This document shows, piece by piece, positions 44,500 through 56,506 of a stretch of 64,000 bases of DNA. The stretch's first letter is position 1. Each line of letters begins with the position of its first letter. The translations under genes and the position numbers were made by a program. The notes beneath the pieces are model-generated. The model had not been told where the DNA came from. It worked only from the letters and a program-made list of their open reading frames with translations, and did no database searches. The DNA is from Merdimonas sp963929015. GTDB lineage: Bacteria > Bacillota > Clostridia > Lachnospirales > Lachnospiraceae. Location: positions 1 to 64,000 of the forward strand of contig NZ_CAWVHE010000003.1 of assembly GCF_963929015.1 (NCBI RefSeq), given 5' to 3'.

Positions 44500-45408
44500 A
44501 TGTTAGACGTATGTTTACTGGGCACAGGCGGCATGATGCCGTTGCCCTACCGCTGGCTGACCTCTTTGCTGGTCAGATATAACGGAAGCAGTCTTTTGAT
44601 CGACTGCGGAGAAGGGACGCAGATTGCTATCAAGGAAAAGGGATGGAGTTTTAAGCCCATTGATGTGATCTGTTTTACCCATTATCACGGCGACCACATC
44701 AGTGGCCTGCCGGGGCTTTTGCTTACCATGGGAAATGCGGACCGCACTGAGCCTCTGACGCTGATCGGGCCAAGGGGGCTGGAGCGGGTGGTGAACGCGC
44801 TTCGGGTCATTGCGCCGGAGCTGCCGTTTGCGATTAAGTATGTAGAGATTACGGAGCCGGAGCAGACCTTTGAGATGAATGGCTATCGGCTGAAAGCTTT
44901 CCGGGTGAACCACAACGTACTCTGCTATGGCTACAGTCTGGAGGTGGACCGGGCCGGGAAGTTTGACGTGGAGCGGGCAAACGCTGCCCAGATCCCGCAG
45001 AAATACTGGGGGATCCTGCAAAAGGGAGAAACGGTGGAAGAAGAAGGCCGGGTCTATACTCCGGATATGGTGCTGGGCCCTCAGAGAAAAGGGCTGAAGA
45101 TTACTTATTGTACAGACACCAGGCCCACAGATTCGATCCGGGAAAATGCGAAGGGAGCGGATCTGTTTATCTGCGAAGGCATGTATGGAGAAAAGGATAA
45201 GCAGAAAAAGGCCAGAGAATATAAGCACATGACTTTCTATGAGGCGGCAGAGATTGCGAGGGACGCCGATGTGGGGGAAATGTGGCTGACCCATTACAGT
45301 CCTTCCCTGACTCATCCGGAGGAGTTTATGGATGAGGTCCGGGCAATTTTTCCCAGATCTGTTGCGGCGAAAGACCGGCGCAGCAAAGAACTGGTATTTG
45401 AGGATTAA
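44500..45408 (+). CDS. rnz: ribonuclease Z
   Basis: RNase Z cuts the 3' trailer of tRNA precursors lacking encoded CCA. The 302-residue metallo-beta-lactamase-fold protein has the zinc motif FTHYHGDHISG (His61, His63, Asp65, His66), the later ITYCTDTRP and the C-terminal WLTHYSPS. The tRNA genes in this window visibly lack CCA, which fits the need for this enzyme. It sits between the aldolase-RimI fusion and tsaD. Confidence 0.94.
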   Translation: MLDVCLLGTGGMMPLPYRWLTSLLVRYNGSSLLIDCGEGTQIAIKEKGWSFKPIDVICFTHYHGDHISGLPGLLLTMGNADRTEPLTLIGPRGLERVVNALRVIAPELPFAIKYVEITEPEQTFEMNGYRLKAFRVNHNVLCYGYSLEVDRAGKFDVERANAAQIPQKYWGILQKGETVEEEGRVYTPDMVLGPQRKGLKITYCTDTRPTDSIRENAKGADLFICEGMYGEKDKQKKAREYKHMTFYEAAEIARDADVGEMWLTHYSPSLTHPEEFMDEVRAIFPRSVAAKDRRSKELVFED

Positions 45409-45429
45409 GAGAAAGGCGGATGTCATAAG

Positions 45430-46458
45430 ATGAACCAGGAAAAAGATGTTCTGATCCTTGCGATCGAGAGTTCCTGCGATGAGACGGCGGCAGCTGTAGT
45501 GAAAAACGGAAGAGAAGTGTGCTCCAATGTGATCTCTTCCCAGATTGCTCTGCATACGTTATATGGAGGAGTGGTGCCGGAGATAGCCTCCAGAAAACAT
45601 ATTGAGAAGATCAACCAGGTGATCCAGGCGGCGCTTGACGAGGCCGGAGTGACCCTTGCGGATATCACGGCCATTGGCGTGACGTATGGTCCGGGACTTG
45701 TGGGCGCGCTTCTGGTGGGTGTTGCGGAGGCCAAAGCCATTGCTTATGCAGCCGGAAAGCCGCTGGTGGGAGTGCATCACATTGAGGGCCATATTGCAGC
45801 TAATTTTATTGAGCATAAAGAGCTGGAGCCGCCCTTTTTTTCACTGGTGGTGTCCGGCGGGCATACCCATCTGGTGCGGGTGAAGGATTACGGAAAGTTT
45901 GATATTATTGGAAGAACCAGAGATGACGCGGCGGGAGAGGCGTTCGACAAGGTCGCAAGAGCGATTGGCCTTGGGTATCCCGGAGGCCCCAAGATCGATA
46001 AGGTGGCAAAGGAGGGAAATCCTGACGCCATTGCATTTCCACGGGCGCATGTGGAGGACGCGCCCTATGATTTCAGCTTCAGCGGCCTCAAATCAGCAGT
46101 TTTAAATTATATCAACGGCTGTCGTATGAAAGGGGAGGAGTACTGCCAGGCGGATGTGGCGGCTTCGTTTCAGAAGGCCGTGACCGATGTGCTGGTGACA
46201 AATGCCATGCACGCAGTGGAAGAGTATCAGGTAGACAAATTTGCTCTGGCCGGCGGCGTGGCTTCTAATTCTGCGCTCAGGAAAGCTATGAAAGAAGCGT
46301 GCGAAGAACGGGGTGTTGCATTTTACTATCCATCCCCGGTCTATTGCACAGACAATGCTGCCATGATTGGCGTGGCGGCGTACTATGAGTATTTGAACGG
46401 AACCAGAAGCGGATGGGATCTGAATGCGGTCCCGAATCTGAAGCTGGGCGAGAGATAG
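45430..46458 (+). CDS. tsaD: tRNA N6-adenosine threonylcarbamoyltransferase TsaD
   Basis: TsaD transfers the threonylcarbamoyl group to A37 of ANN-decoding tRNAs. The 342-residue ASKHA-fold protein has ILAIESSCDETAAAVV, GGVVPEIASRKHIEKI (metal-binding HxxxH begins here and in GVHHIEGHIAANF), SGGHTHLV and the C-terminal TDNAAMIGVAAY. It completes the tsaE-tsaB-tsaD set; tsaC is elsewhere. Confidence 0.97.
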   Translation: MNQEKDVLILAIESSCDETAAAVVKNGREVCSNVISSQIALHTLYGGVVPEIASRKHIEKINQVIQAALDEAGVTLADITAIGVTYGPGLVGALLVGVAEAKAIAYAAGKPLVGVHHIEGHIAANFIEHKELEPPFFSLVVSGGHTHLVRVKDYGKFDIIGRTRDDAAGEAFDKVARAIGLGYPGGPKIDKVAKEGNPDAIAFPRAHVEDAPYDFSFSGLKSAVLNYINGCRMKGEEYCQADVAASFQKAVTDVLVTNAMHAVEEYQVDKFALAGGVASNSALRKAMKEACEERGVAFYYPSPVYCTDNAAMIGVAAYYEYLNGTRSGWDLNAVPNLKLGER

Positions 46459-46476
46459 CAGAAAGAGAGGCGGCAT

Positions 46477-47208
46477 ATGGAGAAAAAACACGGAACAGCC
46501 ATTGTGCTGGCGGCAGGACAGGGGAAACGTATGGGGACTTCTGTGCAGAAACAATATATTGAACTTTTCCAGCGTCCGCTGATCTTCTATACCCTACAGA
46601 CCTTTGAAGACTCTCGGGTGATTGATGATATCATTCTGGTGGTGGGCCCGGGGCAGGAAGACTATGTCTATCAGGAAATCGTCCGGAAATATTATTTTAC
46701 CAAAGTAAAAGCCATTGTTCCCGGAGGAAATGAAAGGTATGACTCGGTGTGGAACGGCTTAAAAGTATTAAAGAACGGCGCGCTGGGAGAAGAGGCAAAG
46801 AAAGGCTATGTCTTTATCCACGATGGAGCCAGAATGTTTGTGGATGAGGAAATCCTTAGAAGGGGCTATGCGACGGTGGAAAAGTATCGTGCCTGCGTAG
46901 CCGGTATGCCAAGCAAAGATACGGTAAAACTGACGGACGAACAGGGGTTTGCCAAAGAGACTCCGGACCGGAAATATGTGTGGTCGGTGCAGACACCCCA
47001 GGTATTTGAGGCGGAACTGATCACAGAGGCGTACAGAAAACTGATGGAGCAGGAAGAGATCCACGTTACGGACGATGCTATGGTGGTGGAGCAGATGACA
47101 GATATCCCGGTTCGCCTGTTTGAAGGGTCTTACCGGAACATTAAGATTACTACGCCGGAAGACCTGGAGATTGCCAGAGTTTTTCTGCGCGCTGGTATAG
47201 AAAAATAA
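46477..47208 (+). CDS. ispD: 2-C-methyl-D-erythritol 4-phosphate cytidylyltransferase
   Basis: IspD activates MEP with CTP in the non-mevalonate isoprenoid route. The 243-residue protein has the nucleotide-binding AIVLAAGQGKRMGTSVQKQYIEL, GGNERYDSVWNGL, VFIHDGARMFVDEEIL and VQTPQVFEAELI with TDDAMVVE near the C-terminus. It follows tsaD by 18 bases; ispF is not adjacent. Confidence 0.95.
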   Translation: MEKKHGTAIVLAAGQGKRMGTSVQKQYIELFQRPLIFYTLQTFEDSRVIDDIILVVGPGQEDYVYQEIVRKYYFTKVKAIVPGGNERYDSVWNGLKVLKNGALGEEAKKGYVFIHDGARMFVDEEILRRGYATVEKYRACVAGMPSKDTVKLTDEQGFAKETPDRKYVWSVQTPQVFEAELITEAYRKLMEQEEIHVTDDAMVVEQMTDIPVRLFEGSYRNIKITTPEDLEIARVFLRAGIEK

Positions 47209-47255
47209 ACATTTCGGGAATAAAAAGGGATAAAAAGGGAAATAGAAACTGGTGG

Positions 47256-47284
47256 TTGACGTCCAAAACCAAGTGTGATAAAAT
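47256..47284 (+). promoter_or_regulatory. promoter of tRNA-Ser(TGA), TTGACG-17-TAAAAT
   Basis: TTGACG (47256-47261) and TAAAAT (47279-47284) have 17-base spacing, about 35 bases before the tRNA. Confidence 0.6.
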
Positions 47285-47319
47285 ATCAATTGCCGTCAGA
47301 AGGCGGCATCATGGAAGAT

Positions 47320-47405
47320 GGAGAGGTATCGAAGTGGTCATAACGAGGCGGTCTTGAAAACCGTTTGTCCGCAAGGGCGCGTGGGTTCGAATCCCACCCT
47401 CTCCG
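47320..47405 (+). tRNA. tRNA-Ser, anticodon TGA
   Basis: Cloverleaf with acceptor GGAGAGG/CCTCTCC, anticodon loop CTTGAAA (TGA at 47355-47357), the long variable arm of class II tRNAs and a TTCGAAT loop. CCA is not encoded. Confidence 0.95.
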
Positions 47406-47413
47406 TTTGAAGA

Positions 47414-47444
47414 AAAAGACAGATCTGCGGATCTGTCTTTTTTT
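47414..47444 (+). terminator. intrinsic terminator of tRNA-Ser(TGA)
   Basis: GACAGATC (47418-47425) pairs with GATCTGTC (47430-47437), flanked by A residues and a run of seven T. Confidence 0.88.
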
Positions 47445-47463
47445 GATGATGTTAGGAATTTTC

Positions 47464-47492
47464 TTGCCGTGTTCTGCAAACTATTTTATAAT
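47464..47492 (+). promoter_or_regulatory. promoter of the lipoprotein gene, TTGCCG-17-TATAAT
   Basis: TTGCCG (47464-47469) and perfect TATAAT (47487-47492), 17-base spacing; the gene starts at 47579. Confidence 0.65.
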
Positions 47493-47578
47493 CGAATTAT
47501 AAGGATGCCTGGGAGAAAGACAGTGATTATTAACAGAAGGATTACGGAGAAAGGTGTCGAAGGAAAAGGAGAAAGATT

Positions 47579-48154
47579 ATGAAAAAGAGTATGAAAAACC
47601 TGCGTTTTCTGGTCGGTGGGATGCTGACTGTCCTTGCAGTTGCGGGAATTACCGGCTGTGAGAAGAAGCCTGATGCGGAAGAGGTAATTACAGAAAGCAT
47701 TACGAATGAATTGGAAAGTATAAAAGCCCTGGACGAGGAAACGCTGAAAGAAATGTCAGTAGATGAACTGACGGAGGAATTTGCCCCTTACGGAATCGAC
47801 GGGGAGGAGTATATGCGTACCTATCTGGAAGGGTTTGATTATACACTTGGAGAAGTGACGGTAGACGGAGATACGGCAGAGACAAAAGTTACTTTGAAAT
47901 GTAAAAGTTATCAGGATCTGGAAGCAGGCATTGAAAATGCGGTAACAGAGATGATGGAAAATCCGGAAGAACTGCTTGCGCTGACAGGGGAAGAGATCAA
48001 TCTGAAAATTGGTGAGGTAATCATGGGAGTGATTGAGGAAACAGACGCAAAAGAAACAGAGCCAATCACGATTACTTATGAACAGAAAGATGGTACATGG
48101 AGTGAATCGGAAGATACCGAGGATGTGGTGGCAGATGCGCTGATGAATCATTAA
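47579..48154 (+). CDS. small acidic lipoprotein of unknown function
   Basis: A 191-residue protein with a basic N-terminus, a hydrophobic segment and the lipobox AGITGC (Cys27), so it should be lipid-anchored outside the membrane. The rest is acidic, with alternating helices and strands (YGIDGEEYMRTYLEGFDYTLGEVTVDGDTAETKVTLKC), similar in style to small secreted DUF4878/DUF5105-type lipoproteins. I cannot assign the family firmly. It has its own promoter and lies alone between two tRNA-Ser genes. Confidence 0.78.
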   Translation: MKKSMKNLRFLVGGMLTVLAVAGITGCEKKPDAEEVITESITNELESIKALDEETLKEMSVDELTEEFAPYGIDGEEYMRTYLEGFDYTLGEVTVDGDTAETKVTLKCKSYQDLEAGIENAVTEMMENPEELLALTGEEINLKIGEVIMGVIEETDAKETEPITITYEQKDGTWSESEDTEDVVADALMNH

Positions 48155-48192
48155 CTTCTTTGCAAAAAAAGAAGAAAAATATGAATTTGGTC

Positions 48193-48221
48193 TTGACGAA
48201 AAAAAGTAAATGTAGTATTAT
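48193..48221 (+). promoter_or_regulatory. promoter of tRNA-Ser(GGA), TTGACG-17-TATTAT
   Basis: TTGACG (48193-48198) and TATTAT (48216-48221) with 17 bases between, 40 bases before the tRNA. Confidence 0.65.
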
Positions 48222-48260
48222 TTGTAAGTCGCACATAGAGAATAAATGTGAAGCGGCTTT

Positions 48261-48350
48261 GGAGAAGTACCCAAGCTGGCCGAAGGGGCTCCCCTGGAAA
48301 GGGAGTAGGTCGTTAATAGCGGCGCGAGGGTTCAAATCCCTCCTTCTCCG
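48261..48350 (+). tRNA. tRNA-Ser, anticodon GGA
   Basis: Class II cloverleaf with acceptor GGAGAAG/CTTCTCC, anticodon loop CTGGAAA (GGA at 48296-48298), a long variable arm and TTCAAAT loop. CCA is not encoded. Confidence 0.95.
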
Positions 48351-48413
48351 TTTGTCTGTCGGAACCAGATTTTGTGGACGTCAGGGATAAAAAAGTACAG
48401 ATGTTGTACCCGA

Positions 48414-48442
48414 AAAAATTGATTGAAAAAATCAATTTTTTT
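48414..48442 (+). terminator. AT-rich terminator before the rRNA promoter
   Basis: ATTGATT-GAAA-AATCAAT preceded by A residues and followed by a run of T. It would end the tRNA-Ser transcript just before the rrn promoter. The stem is weak in GC. Confidence 0.5.
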
Positions 48443-48455
48443 TACGGAAAAGTTC

Positions 48456-48485
48456 TTGACAAAAAGCGACCTGCGGTGCTATTAT
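48456..48485 (+). promoter_or_regulatory. rRNA operon promoter, TTGACA-18-TATTAT
   Basis: A perfect TTGACA (48456-48461) and TATTAT (48480-48485) with 18-base spacing, 180 bases before the 16S gene. Confidence 0.75.
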
Positions 48486-48523
48486 AGCTAAGCTGACTCG
48501 CAAGAGACAGACAAAAGAGGACT

Positions 48524-48551
48524 TTGATAACTAAATAATAGACAACGACCC
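48524..48551 (+). other. 5' arm of the 16S rRNA processing stem
   Basis: TTGATAACTAAATAATAGAC (48524-48543) and the next eight bases are complementary, with G-U or single mismatches, to 50254-50281 after the 16S gene. The long duplex is the usual RNase III processing site of pre-16S rRNA. Confidence 0.8.
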
Positions 48552-48665
48552 TGAAGATTCTTTTGAGAAGAATAATTCAGAATGGACATCAAGAGATGTC
48601 AACCCAAAACAGTAAGTAACGGGATAGGAAAAGCGAGTAGTTTTTCCTGGACCGGATGAGAACTT

Positions 48666-50203
<1,538 letters not shown>

Positions 50204-50253
50204 AAGAAGAGTCTTTCGTCTGGAGCAATCCAACTAAAACGGAAGAGAAGTAG

Positions 50254-50281
50254 GGGCCGTTGTCTGTTATTTAGTTATCAA
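50254..50281 (+). other. 3' arm of the 16S rRNA processing stem
   Basis: The complement of 48524-48551 upstream of 16S. Together they form a duplex of about 28 base pairs that closes the pre-16S loop. Confidence 0.8.
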
Positions 50282-50324
50282 GGGAGATAACGATCCGAGA
50301 CAGCTGTCAAAAGCGTCGAGGGAC

Positions 50325-50443
50325 TCCTGGTGGCGATGCGCTTAGGGGAAACACCCGTACCCATCCCGAACACGATGGTTAAGCCTTAAGCGGCCGATGG
50401 TACTGCACTGGAGACGGTGTGGGAGAGCAGGTGGCTGCCAGGA
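50325..50443 (+). rRNA. 5S ribosomal RNA, placed between 16S and 23S
   Basis: A 119-base gene with closing stem TCCTGG/CCAGGA and the conserved CCCGTACCCATCCCGAACACG and GGGAGAGCAGGT blocks. It stands between 16S and the Ile/Ala tRNAs rather than after 23S. No further 5S copy is seen in the 80 bases after 23S or in the tRNA cluster. Confidence 0.95.
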
Positions 50444-50482
50444 ATAAAAAAGAGGAAAAGTGGCGGAAGCCCTTTTTGGAAC

Positions 50483-50556
<74 letters not shown>

Positions 50557-50561
50557 TGTAT

Positions 50562-50634
50562 GGGGGATTAGCTCAGTTGGGAGAGCGCCTGCCTTGCAAG
50601 CAGGAGGTCACGAGTTCGAATCTCGTATTCTCCA
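50562..50634 (+). tRNA. tRNA-Ala, anticodon TGC
   Basis: Cloverleaf with acceptor GGGGGAT/ATTCTCC, anticodon loop CTTGCAA (TGC at 50595-50597) and TTCGAAT loop, discriminator A, no encoded CCA. Confidence 0.96.
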
Positions 50635-51136
50635 TTTGATAATTCAAAAGCATCCGGCGCGGATGGAAAAGCGCAGGAGCCAGGCTTGCCTGAGCGACTT
50701 GCTTTGACAGAAGCAGGACGGATATTCGCAGAATATCCGTGACCGAGAAGCTTTGCTTCGAGGTCCCGGGGCGTAAGTGGTGAGGTTCACCCGGGATTAT
50801 CAAACCATGTACCTTGAAAACCGCATATAAGAAACGAAGATCAAAATATCTTGATCAAGACATCCGAGGTAATTGTTATAACAGGAAACTGTGTAATGAT
50901 TACACACTTTGAAGAAAACAAAGCAAAAAATTGGCCGAAGACCAACGCGTATAACGCTATATACGTGTGAGTTTTGGAAGAATACAGCGGAGGCAGCGCT
51001 TTGAAGCGGTCATCTCCAGAACGTCCCGTTCTGTCGATGTCATTTGCTTCGCAAATGTCTGCCGGATTTTTCAGACACATCAGGAAATAAATTTCCTGCC
51101 GTGCAGAAAAACCGCCACCCGCTTTCAAAGCTAGTT
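50635..51136 (+). other. tRNA-Ala to 23S spacer with the 5' arm of the 23S processing stem
   Basis: A 500-base spacer without genes. It holds several local hairpins, for example CGGATATTCGCAGAATATCCG and GAAGCTTTGCTTC. At 50810-50835 is an arm (ACCTTGAAAACCGCATATAA with flanks) that is complementary to 54052-54077 after 23S, with 24 of 26 positions paired by eye. This duplex should be the processing stem of pre-23S rRNA. Confidence 0.75.
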
Positions 51137-54026
<2,890 letters not shown>

Positions 54027-54051
54027 AAAGAAGGTCGGTAGGCAGGATGAA

Positions 54052-54077
54052 GTTTCTTATATGCAGTTTTGAAGGTA
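54052..54077 (+). other. 3' arm of the 23S rRNA processing stem
   Basis: GTTTCTTATATGCAGTTTTG and the following bases are complementary to 50810-50835. Confidence 0.75.
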
Positions 54078-54105
54078 TATGAATTATATATCTTTATATG
54101 AATAT

Positions 54106-54178
54106 TCCTCCTTAGCTCAGTCGGTAGAGCACTCGGCTGTTAACCGAGTTGTCGTTGGTTCGAGTCCAACAGGGGGAG
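54106..54178 (+). tRNA. tRNA-Asn, anticodon GTT
   Basis: Acceptor TCCTCCT/AGGGGGA, anticodon loop CTGTTAA (GTT at 54139-54141), TTCGAGT loop, discriminator G. Confidence 0.95.
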
Positions 54179-54184
54179 TTTTTT

Positions 54185-54256
54185 GGCTCCGTGGTCAAGA
54201 GGTTAAGACATCGCCCTTTCACGGCGGTAACACGGGTTCGATTCCCGTCGGAGTCA
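54185..54256 (+). tRNA. tRNA-Glu, anticodon TTC
   Basis: Acceptor GGCTCCG/CGGAGTC, anticodon loop CTTTCAC (TTC at 54218-54220), TTCGATT loop. Confidence 0.95.
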
Positions 54257-54260
54257 TTTT

Positions 54261-54333
54261 GCCGATGTGGCTCAATTGGCAGAGCAGCTGATTTGTAATC
54301 AGCAGGTTATCGGTTCGAGTCCGATCATCGGCT
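54261..54333 (+). tRNA. tRNA-Thr, anticodon TGT
   Basis: Acceptor GCCGATG/CATCGGC, anticodon loop TTTGTAA (TGT at 54294-54296), TTCGAGT loop. Confidence 0.95.
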
Positions 54334-54361
54334 TGGTTCCTGAATGGGACTTTATGATTTT

Positions 54362-54435
54362 GGACCTTTAGCTCAGTTGGTTAGAGCAACCGGCTCATAA
54401 CCGGTCGGTCCTGGGTTCGAGTCCCCGAAGGTCCA
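54362..54435 (+). tRNA. tRNA-Met (elongator), anticodon CAT
   Basis: Acceptor GGACCTT/AAGGTCC, anticodon loop CTCATAA (CAT at 54396-54398), TTCGAGT loop. It lacks the mismatched acceptor start and three G-C pairs of initiator tRNA. A lysidine-modified tRNA-Ile2 cannot be fully excluded. Confidence 0.9.
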
Positions 54436-54454
54436 TTTACCACAATGAATATAT

Positions 54455-54528
54455 GGCCCAGTGGCTCAGTTGGTTAGAGCGCCGCCCTGTCACGGCGGAG
54501 GTCGAGAGTTCGAGTCTCTTCTGGGTCG
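54455..54528 (+). tRNA. tRNA-Asp, anticodon GTC
   Basis: Acceptor GGCCCAG/CTGGGTC, anticodon loop CTGTCAC (GTC at 54489-54491), TTCGAGT loop, discriminator G. Confidence 0.95.
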
Positions 54529-54534
54529 TTATAT

Positions 54535-54607
54535 GGGGTCTTAGCTCAGCTGGGAGAGCATCTGCCTTACAAGCAGAGGGTCATAGGTTCGAGCCCTATA
54601 GGCCCCA
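54535..54607 (+). tRNA. tRNA-Val, anticodon TAC
   Basis: Acceptor GGGGTCT/AGGCCCC, anticodon loop CTTACAA (TAC at 54568-54570), TTCGAGC loop. Confidence 0.95.
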
Positions 54608-54628
54608 TTAACAATTTTATATTGTTAT

Positions 54629-54714
54629 GCCGCAGTGGCGGAACTGGCAGACGCACAGGACTTAAAATCCTGCGGGACTAACCTCCCGTACCGGTTCGAT
54701 TCCGGTCTGCGGCA
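54629..54714 (+). tRNA. tRNA-Leu, anticodon TAA
   Basis: Class II cloverleaf with acceptor GCCGCAG/CTGCGGC, anticodon loop CTTAAAA (TAA at 54663-54665), a long variable arm and TTCGATT loop. It is the last gene of the rRNA-tRNA operon, and an integrase gene lies 100 bases beyond, pointing towards it. Confidence 0.95.
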
Positions 54715-54726
54715 GTTTTGTAAGGT

Positions 54727-54766
54727 GCTTCAATCCCTTGTAAATAGAGGGGTTGAAGCGTTTTTT
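54727..54766 (+). terminator. terminator of the rRNA-tRNA operon
   Basis: Eleven-base arms GCTTCAATCCC and GGGGTTGAAGC (one G-U) are followed by a long T-rich run. Confidence 0.88.
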
Positions 54767-54779
54767 GTTTTTTTGAAAA

Positions 54780-54798
54780 AGTTGTACAAAGTTGTACA
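54780..54798. repeat. tandem AGTTGTACA repeats next to tRNA-Leu
   Basis: Two copies of AGTTGTACA at 54780-54788 and 54790-54798, each containing the self-complementary TGTACA, between the operon terminator and the integrase end. They may be integrase or excisionase binding sites at the left end of the element. Confidence 0.5.
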
Positions 54799-54815
54799 GT
54801 CTGTAAATACGTGCC

Positions 54816-56063
54816 TTAAGCTAAAATGCGAGCCATTTGTGAAGTATCGTTGTCATCGACCCGCTGGCCTATATAATGCTCTGTCATGGCAAGTGTAGAA
54901 TGTCCCAATAAAGGTTGAATGTCGATTGGCTTTACGCCTGCATTATAGAGCATAGAAGCACCGGTAAAACGTATTTTATGACTGGACAGGTAGATAATGC
55001 CTGCCTCGTTGCAATACTTTCTTAAACGGCGGTTGAAGGTGTCTGTCGTCAAGGGTCTGCCTTTATGCATGAAAAGAAATTTCCCGTTTGGATTCAGAGC
55101 TTTCATTTTTTTCAGAACGGTGACGCCTTCCGCAGGAAGATACTCTGTCCGTATGCTGTAAGAAGGATTTCCTTTTGGATCTTTTAATACCCGGTGCGGC
55201 TGGCTTAATGTCAAATCTGCTTGTACTGTCCGTTCCTCTATAAGCTGCTGGCGTATTACAACCATATTCTCATCTTTATTGTCCCATGACAAAGCCTTAA
55301 TTTCTCCGATTCGGAATATACCATAGAACGCAAGCATAATAGCCAGAATATAGGCATCAGGTTCCAGTGTTTGAAGATAAGACAATAGAGTGGCACGCTC
55401 TTTGATCGTATATGCCTTTTTCTTTGTTGACGGAAGTTTATATTTCAAATCATTACAAGGAATTGATGTGATCGGATTGTAAGTGATGATCTCATTTAGC
55501 ACAGCATAGCGGAAAATTCCGTTTAAAACAGATTTTCTGTTATTAAAATCTTTTCTGGTAATGAATCCGTTGCCTGTCCATATTTGAAAAAGTTTCATCA
55601 GATGCTTTGGTTTTATTTCAGCAATCTGCATTTTAGAAATTTCGGAATCAGCTAAAAAACGTTTCCATATGCTGATGTCTTCCTCTATGGTCTTGCCTGA
55701 TACGATTTTAGTTTCAGAACGATGCGTTACCCATTGTTTATAAACATCTTCTAAAGTATTATCGAAATAGTATGCATACAGTTTATCAATTAATTCTGCT
55801 CTGGTATTGGCAATAAATTGTGGATTGTATGACTTAAACCGTCCGTCCTTACAAGTGTAAAAATCTTTCCCCCTTCTGTTTTTAAAATAAATTTCCGATA
55901 CAAGTTTTTCTTTTTGCTTCTTAGTCATTTCTATCAGTTGTACCGCTTCTGATAAGTTTAGTGTACCACTGTCAATAGAGTCCTTCAACTGTTTAATAGA
56001 AGCTGCCTGTTTCTTCTGTTCAATTGTAAGCATAGGTTTGCTAATAATTTCCATATACTGCAT
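54816..56063 (-). CDS. int: tyrosine-type recombinase/integrase
   Basis: A 415-residue phage-type integrase. It has an N-terminal arm-binding segment, a core-binding domain (about residues 100-200) and a catalytic domain with Arg251 (FRIGEIKALSW), His362 and Arg365 (SSHKIRFTGAS), His388 (LLGHSTLAMT) and Tyr397 (EHYIG). All active-site residues are present, so it should be functional. Its 3' end faces tRNA-Leu, the usual arrangement for elements that target tRNA ends. The start is uncertain because no clear ribosome binding site precedes 56063; methionines 4 and 11 are alternatives. Confidence 0.95.
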   Translation of the reverse strand: MQYMEIISKPMLTIEQKKQAASIKQLKDSIDSGTLNLSEAVQLIEMTKKQKEKLVSEIYFKNRRGKDFYTCKDGRFKSYNPQFIANTRAELIDKLYAYYFDNTLEDVYKQWVTHRSETKIVSGKTIEEDISIWKRFLADSEISKMQIAEIKPKHLMKLFQIWTGNGFITRKDFNNRKSVLNGIFRYAVLNEIITYNPITSIPCNDLKYKLPSTKKKAYTIKERATLLSYLQTLEPDAYILAIMLAFYGIFRIGEIKALSWDNKDENMVVIRQQLIEERTVQADLTLSQPHRVLKDPKGNPSYSIRTEYLPAEGVTVLKKMKALNPNGKFLFMHKGRPLTTDTFNRRLRKYCNEAGIIYLSSHKIRFTGASMLYNAGVKPIDIQPLLGHSTLAMTEHYIGQRVDDNDTSQMARILA

Positions 56064-56085
56064 AATCTAGCAATACATAAAAGAA

Positions 56086-56164
56086 ATTCTAGTCAATCAT
56101 TCAACTCTTATACATTACATCACATTACACTACAAAACATTACACTAGGCGTATTGACTAGAAT
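56086..56164. repeat. iteron-like repeats within a 12-bp inverted repeat
   Basis: ATTCTAGTCAAT (56086-56097) and its exact complement ATTGACTAGAAT (56153-56164) frame 55 bases. Inside are two identical ACATTACACTA copies (56122-56132 and 56137-56147) and a partial ACATTACA (56112-56119). It lies between the integrase start and the end of the rep operon. It may be a Rep- or excisionase-binding region, or control of int. Confidence 0.7.
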
Positions 56165-56182
56165 CCTCCTTCTTGATTCGTA

Positions 56183-56488
56183 TTAGTGCTCTCGCGGAAA
56201 GGAGATGAGTCTTTCTCCTTCGTAGTCCAGAGTACGATCTGGAGTAACCTCAAGCGTAAATGCTTTTGGGTCGGCGATGACCGAAATATGGGTATCATGC
56301 TCCCGAAAAAAGATATCCAGGGATTCCGAAGTCTGATTGTCGACGAAATCCCGGGTGTATGAAATCTCATAGACTCCTGCTGATTCCTGGGCTTTTAAAG
56401 CCAGTGTTTCAAGCGTAGAGCAGGAGGGCAACGCCCGGATCAGTAAAGTTAATTTGGCTGCAAGTGTTTCTACTTCTTTTCTCTTCAT
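56183..56488 (-). CDS. hypothetical 101-residue protein of the element
   Basis: A good ribosome binding site (AAAGGAGAG) precedes ATG 56488. The protein has an N-terminal helix (MKRKEVETLAAKLTLLIRALPS) and then predicted strands (VYEISYTRDFVD, DIFFREHDTHISVIA). I do not recognise it. It follows rep by 18 bases on the same strand, and its size fits a small excision or replication helper, which is inference. Confidence 0.65.
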   Translation of the reverse strand: MKRKEVETLAAKLTLLIRALPSCSTLETLALKAQESAGVYEISYTRDFVDNQTSESLDIFFREHDTHISVIADPKAFTLEVTPDRTLDYEGERLISFPREH

Positions 56489-56506
56489 GATTCATTCTCT
56501 CCTTTT

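Noticed and set aside
54027..54105. A 5S rRNA gene after 23S
   Set aside because: Only 80 bases separate 23S from tRNA-Asn, and they contain the 23S processing arm, not 5S sequence.
56112..56147. CRISPR-like short repeats
   Set aside because: The ACATTACACTA units are 11 bases long with spacing of a few bases and no cas genes are near; they are iteron-like instead.
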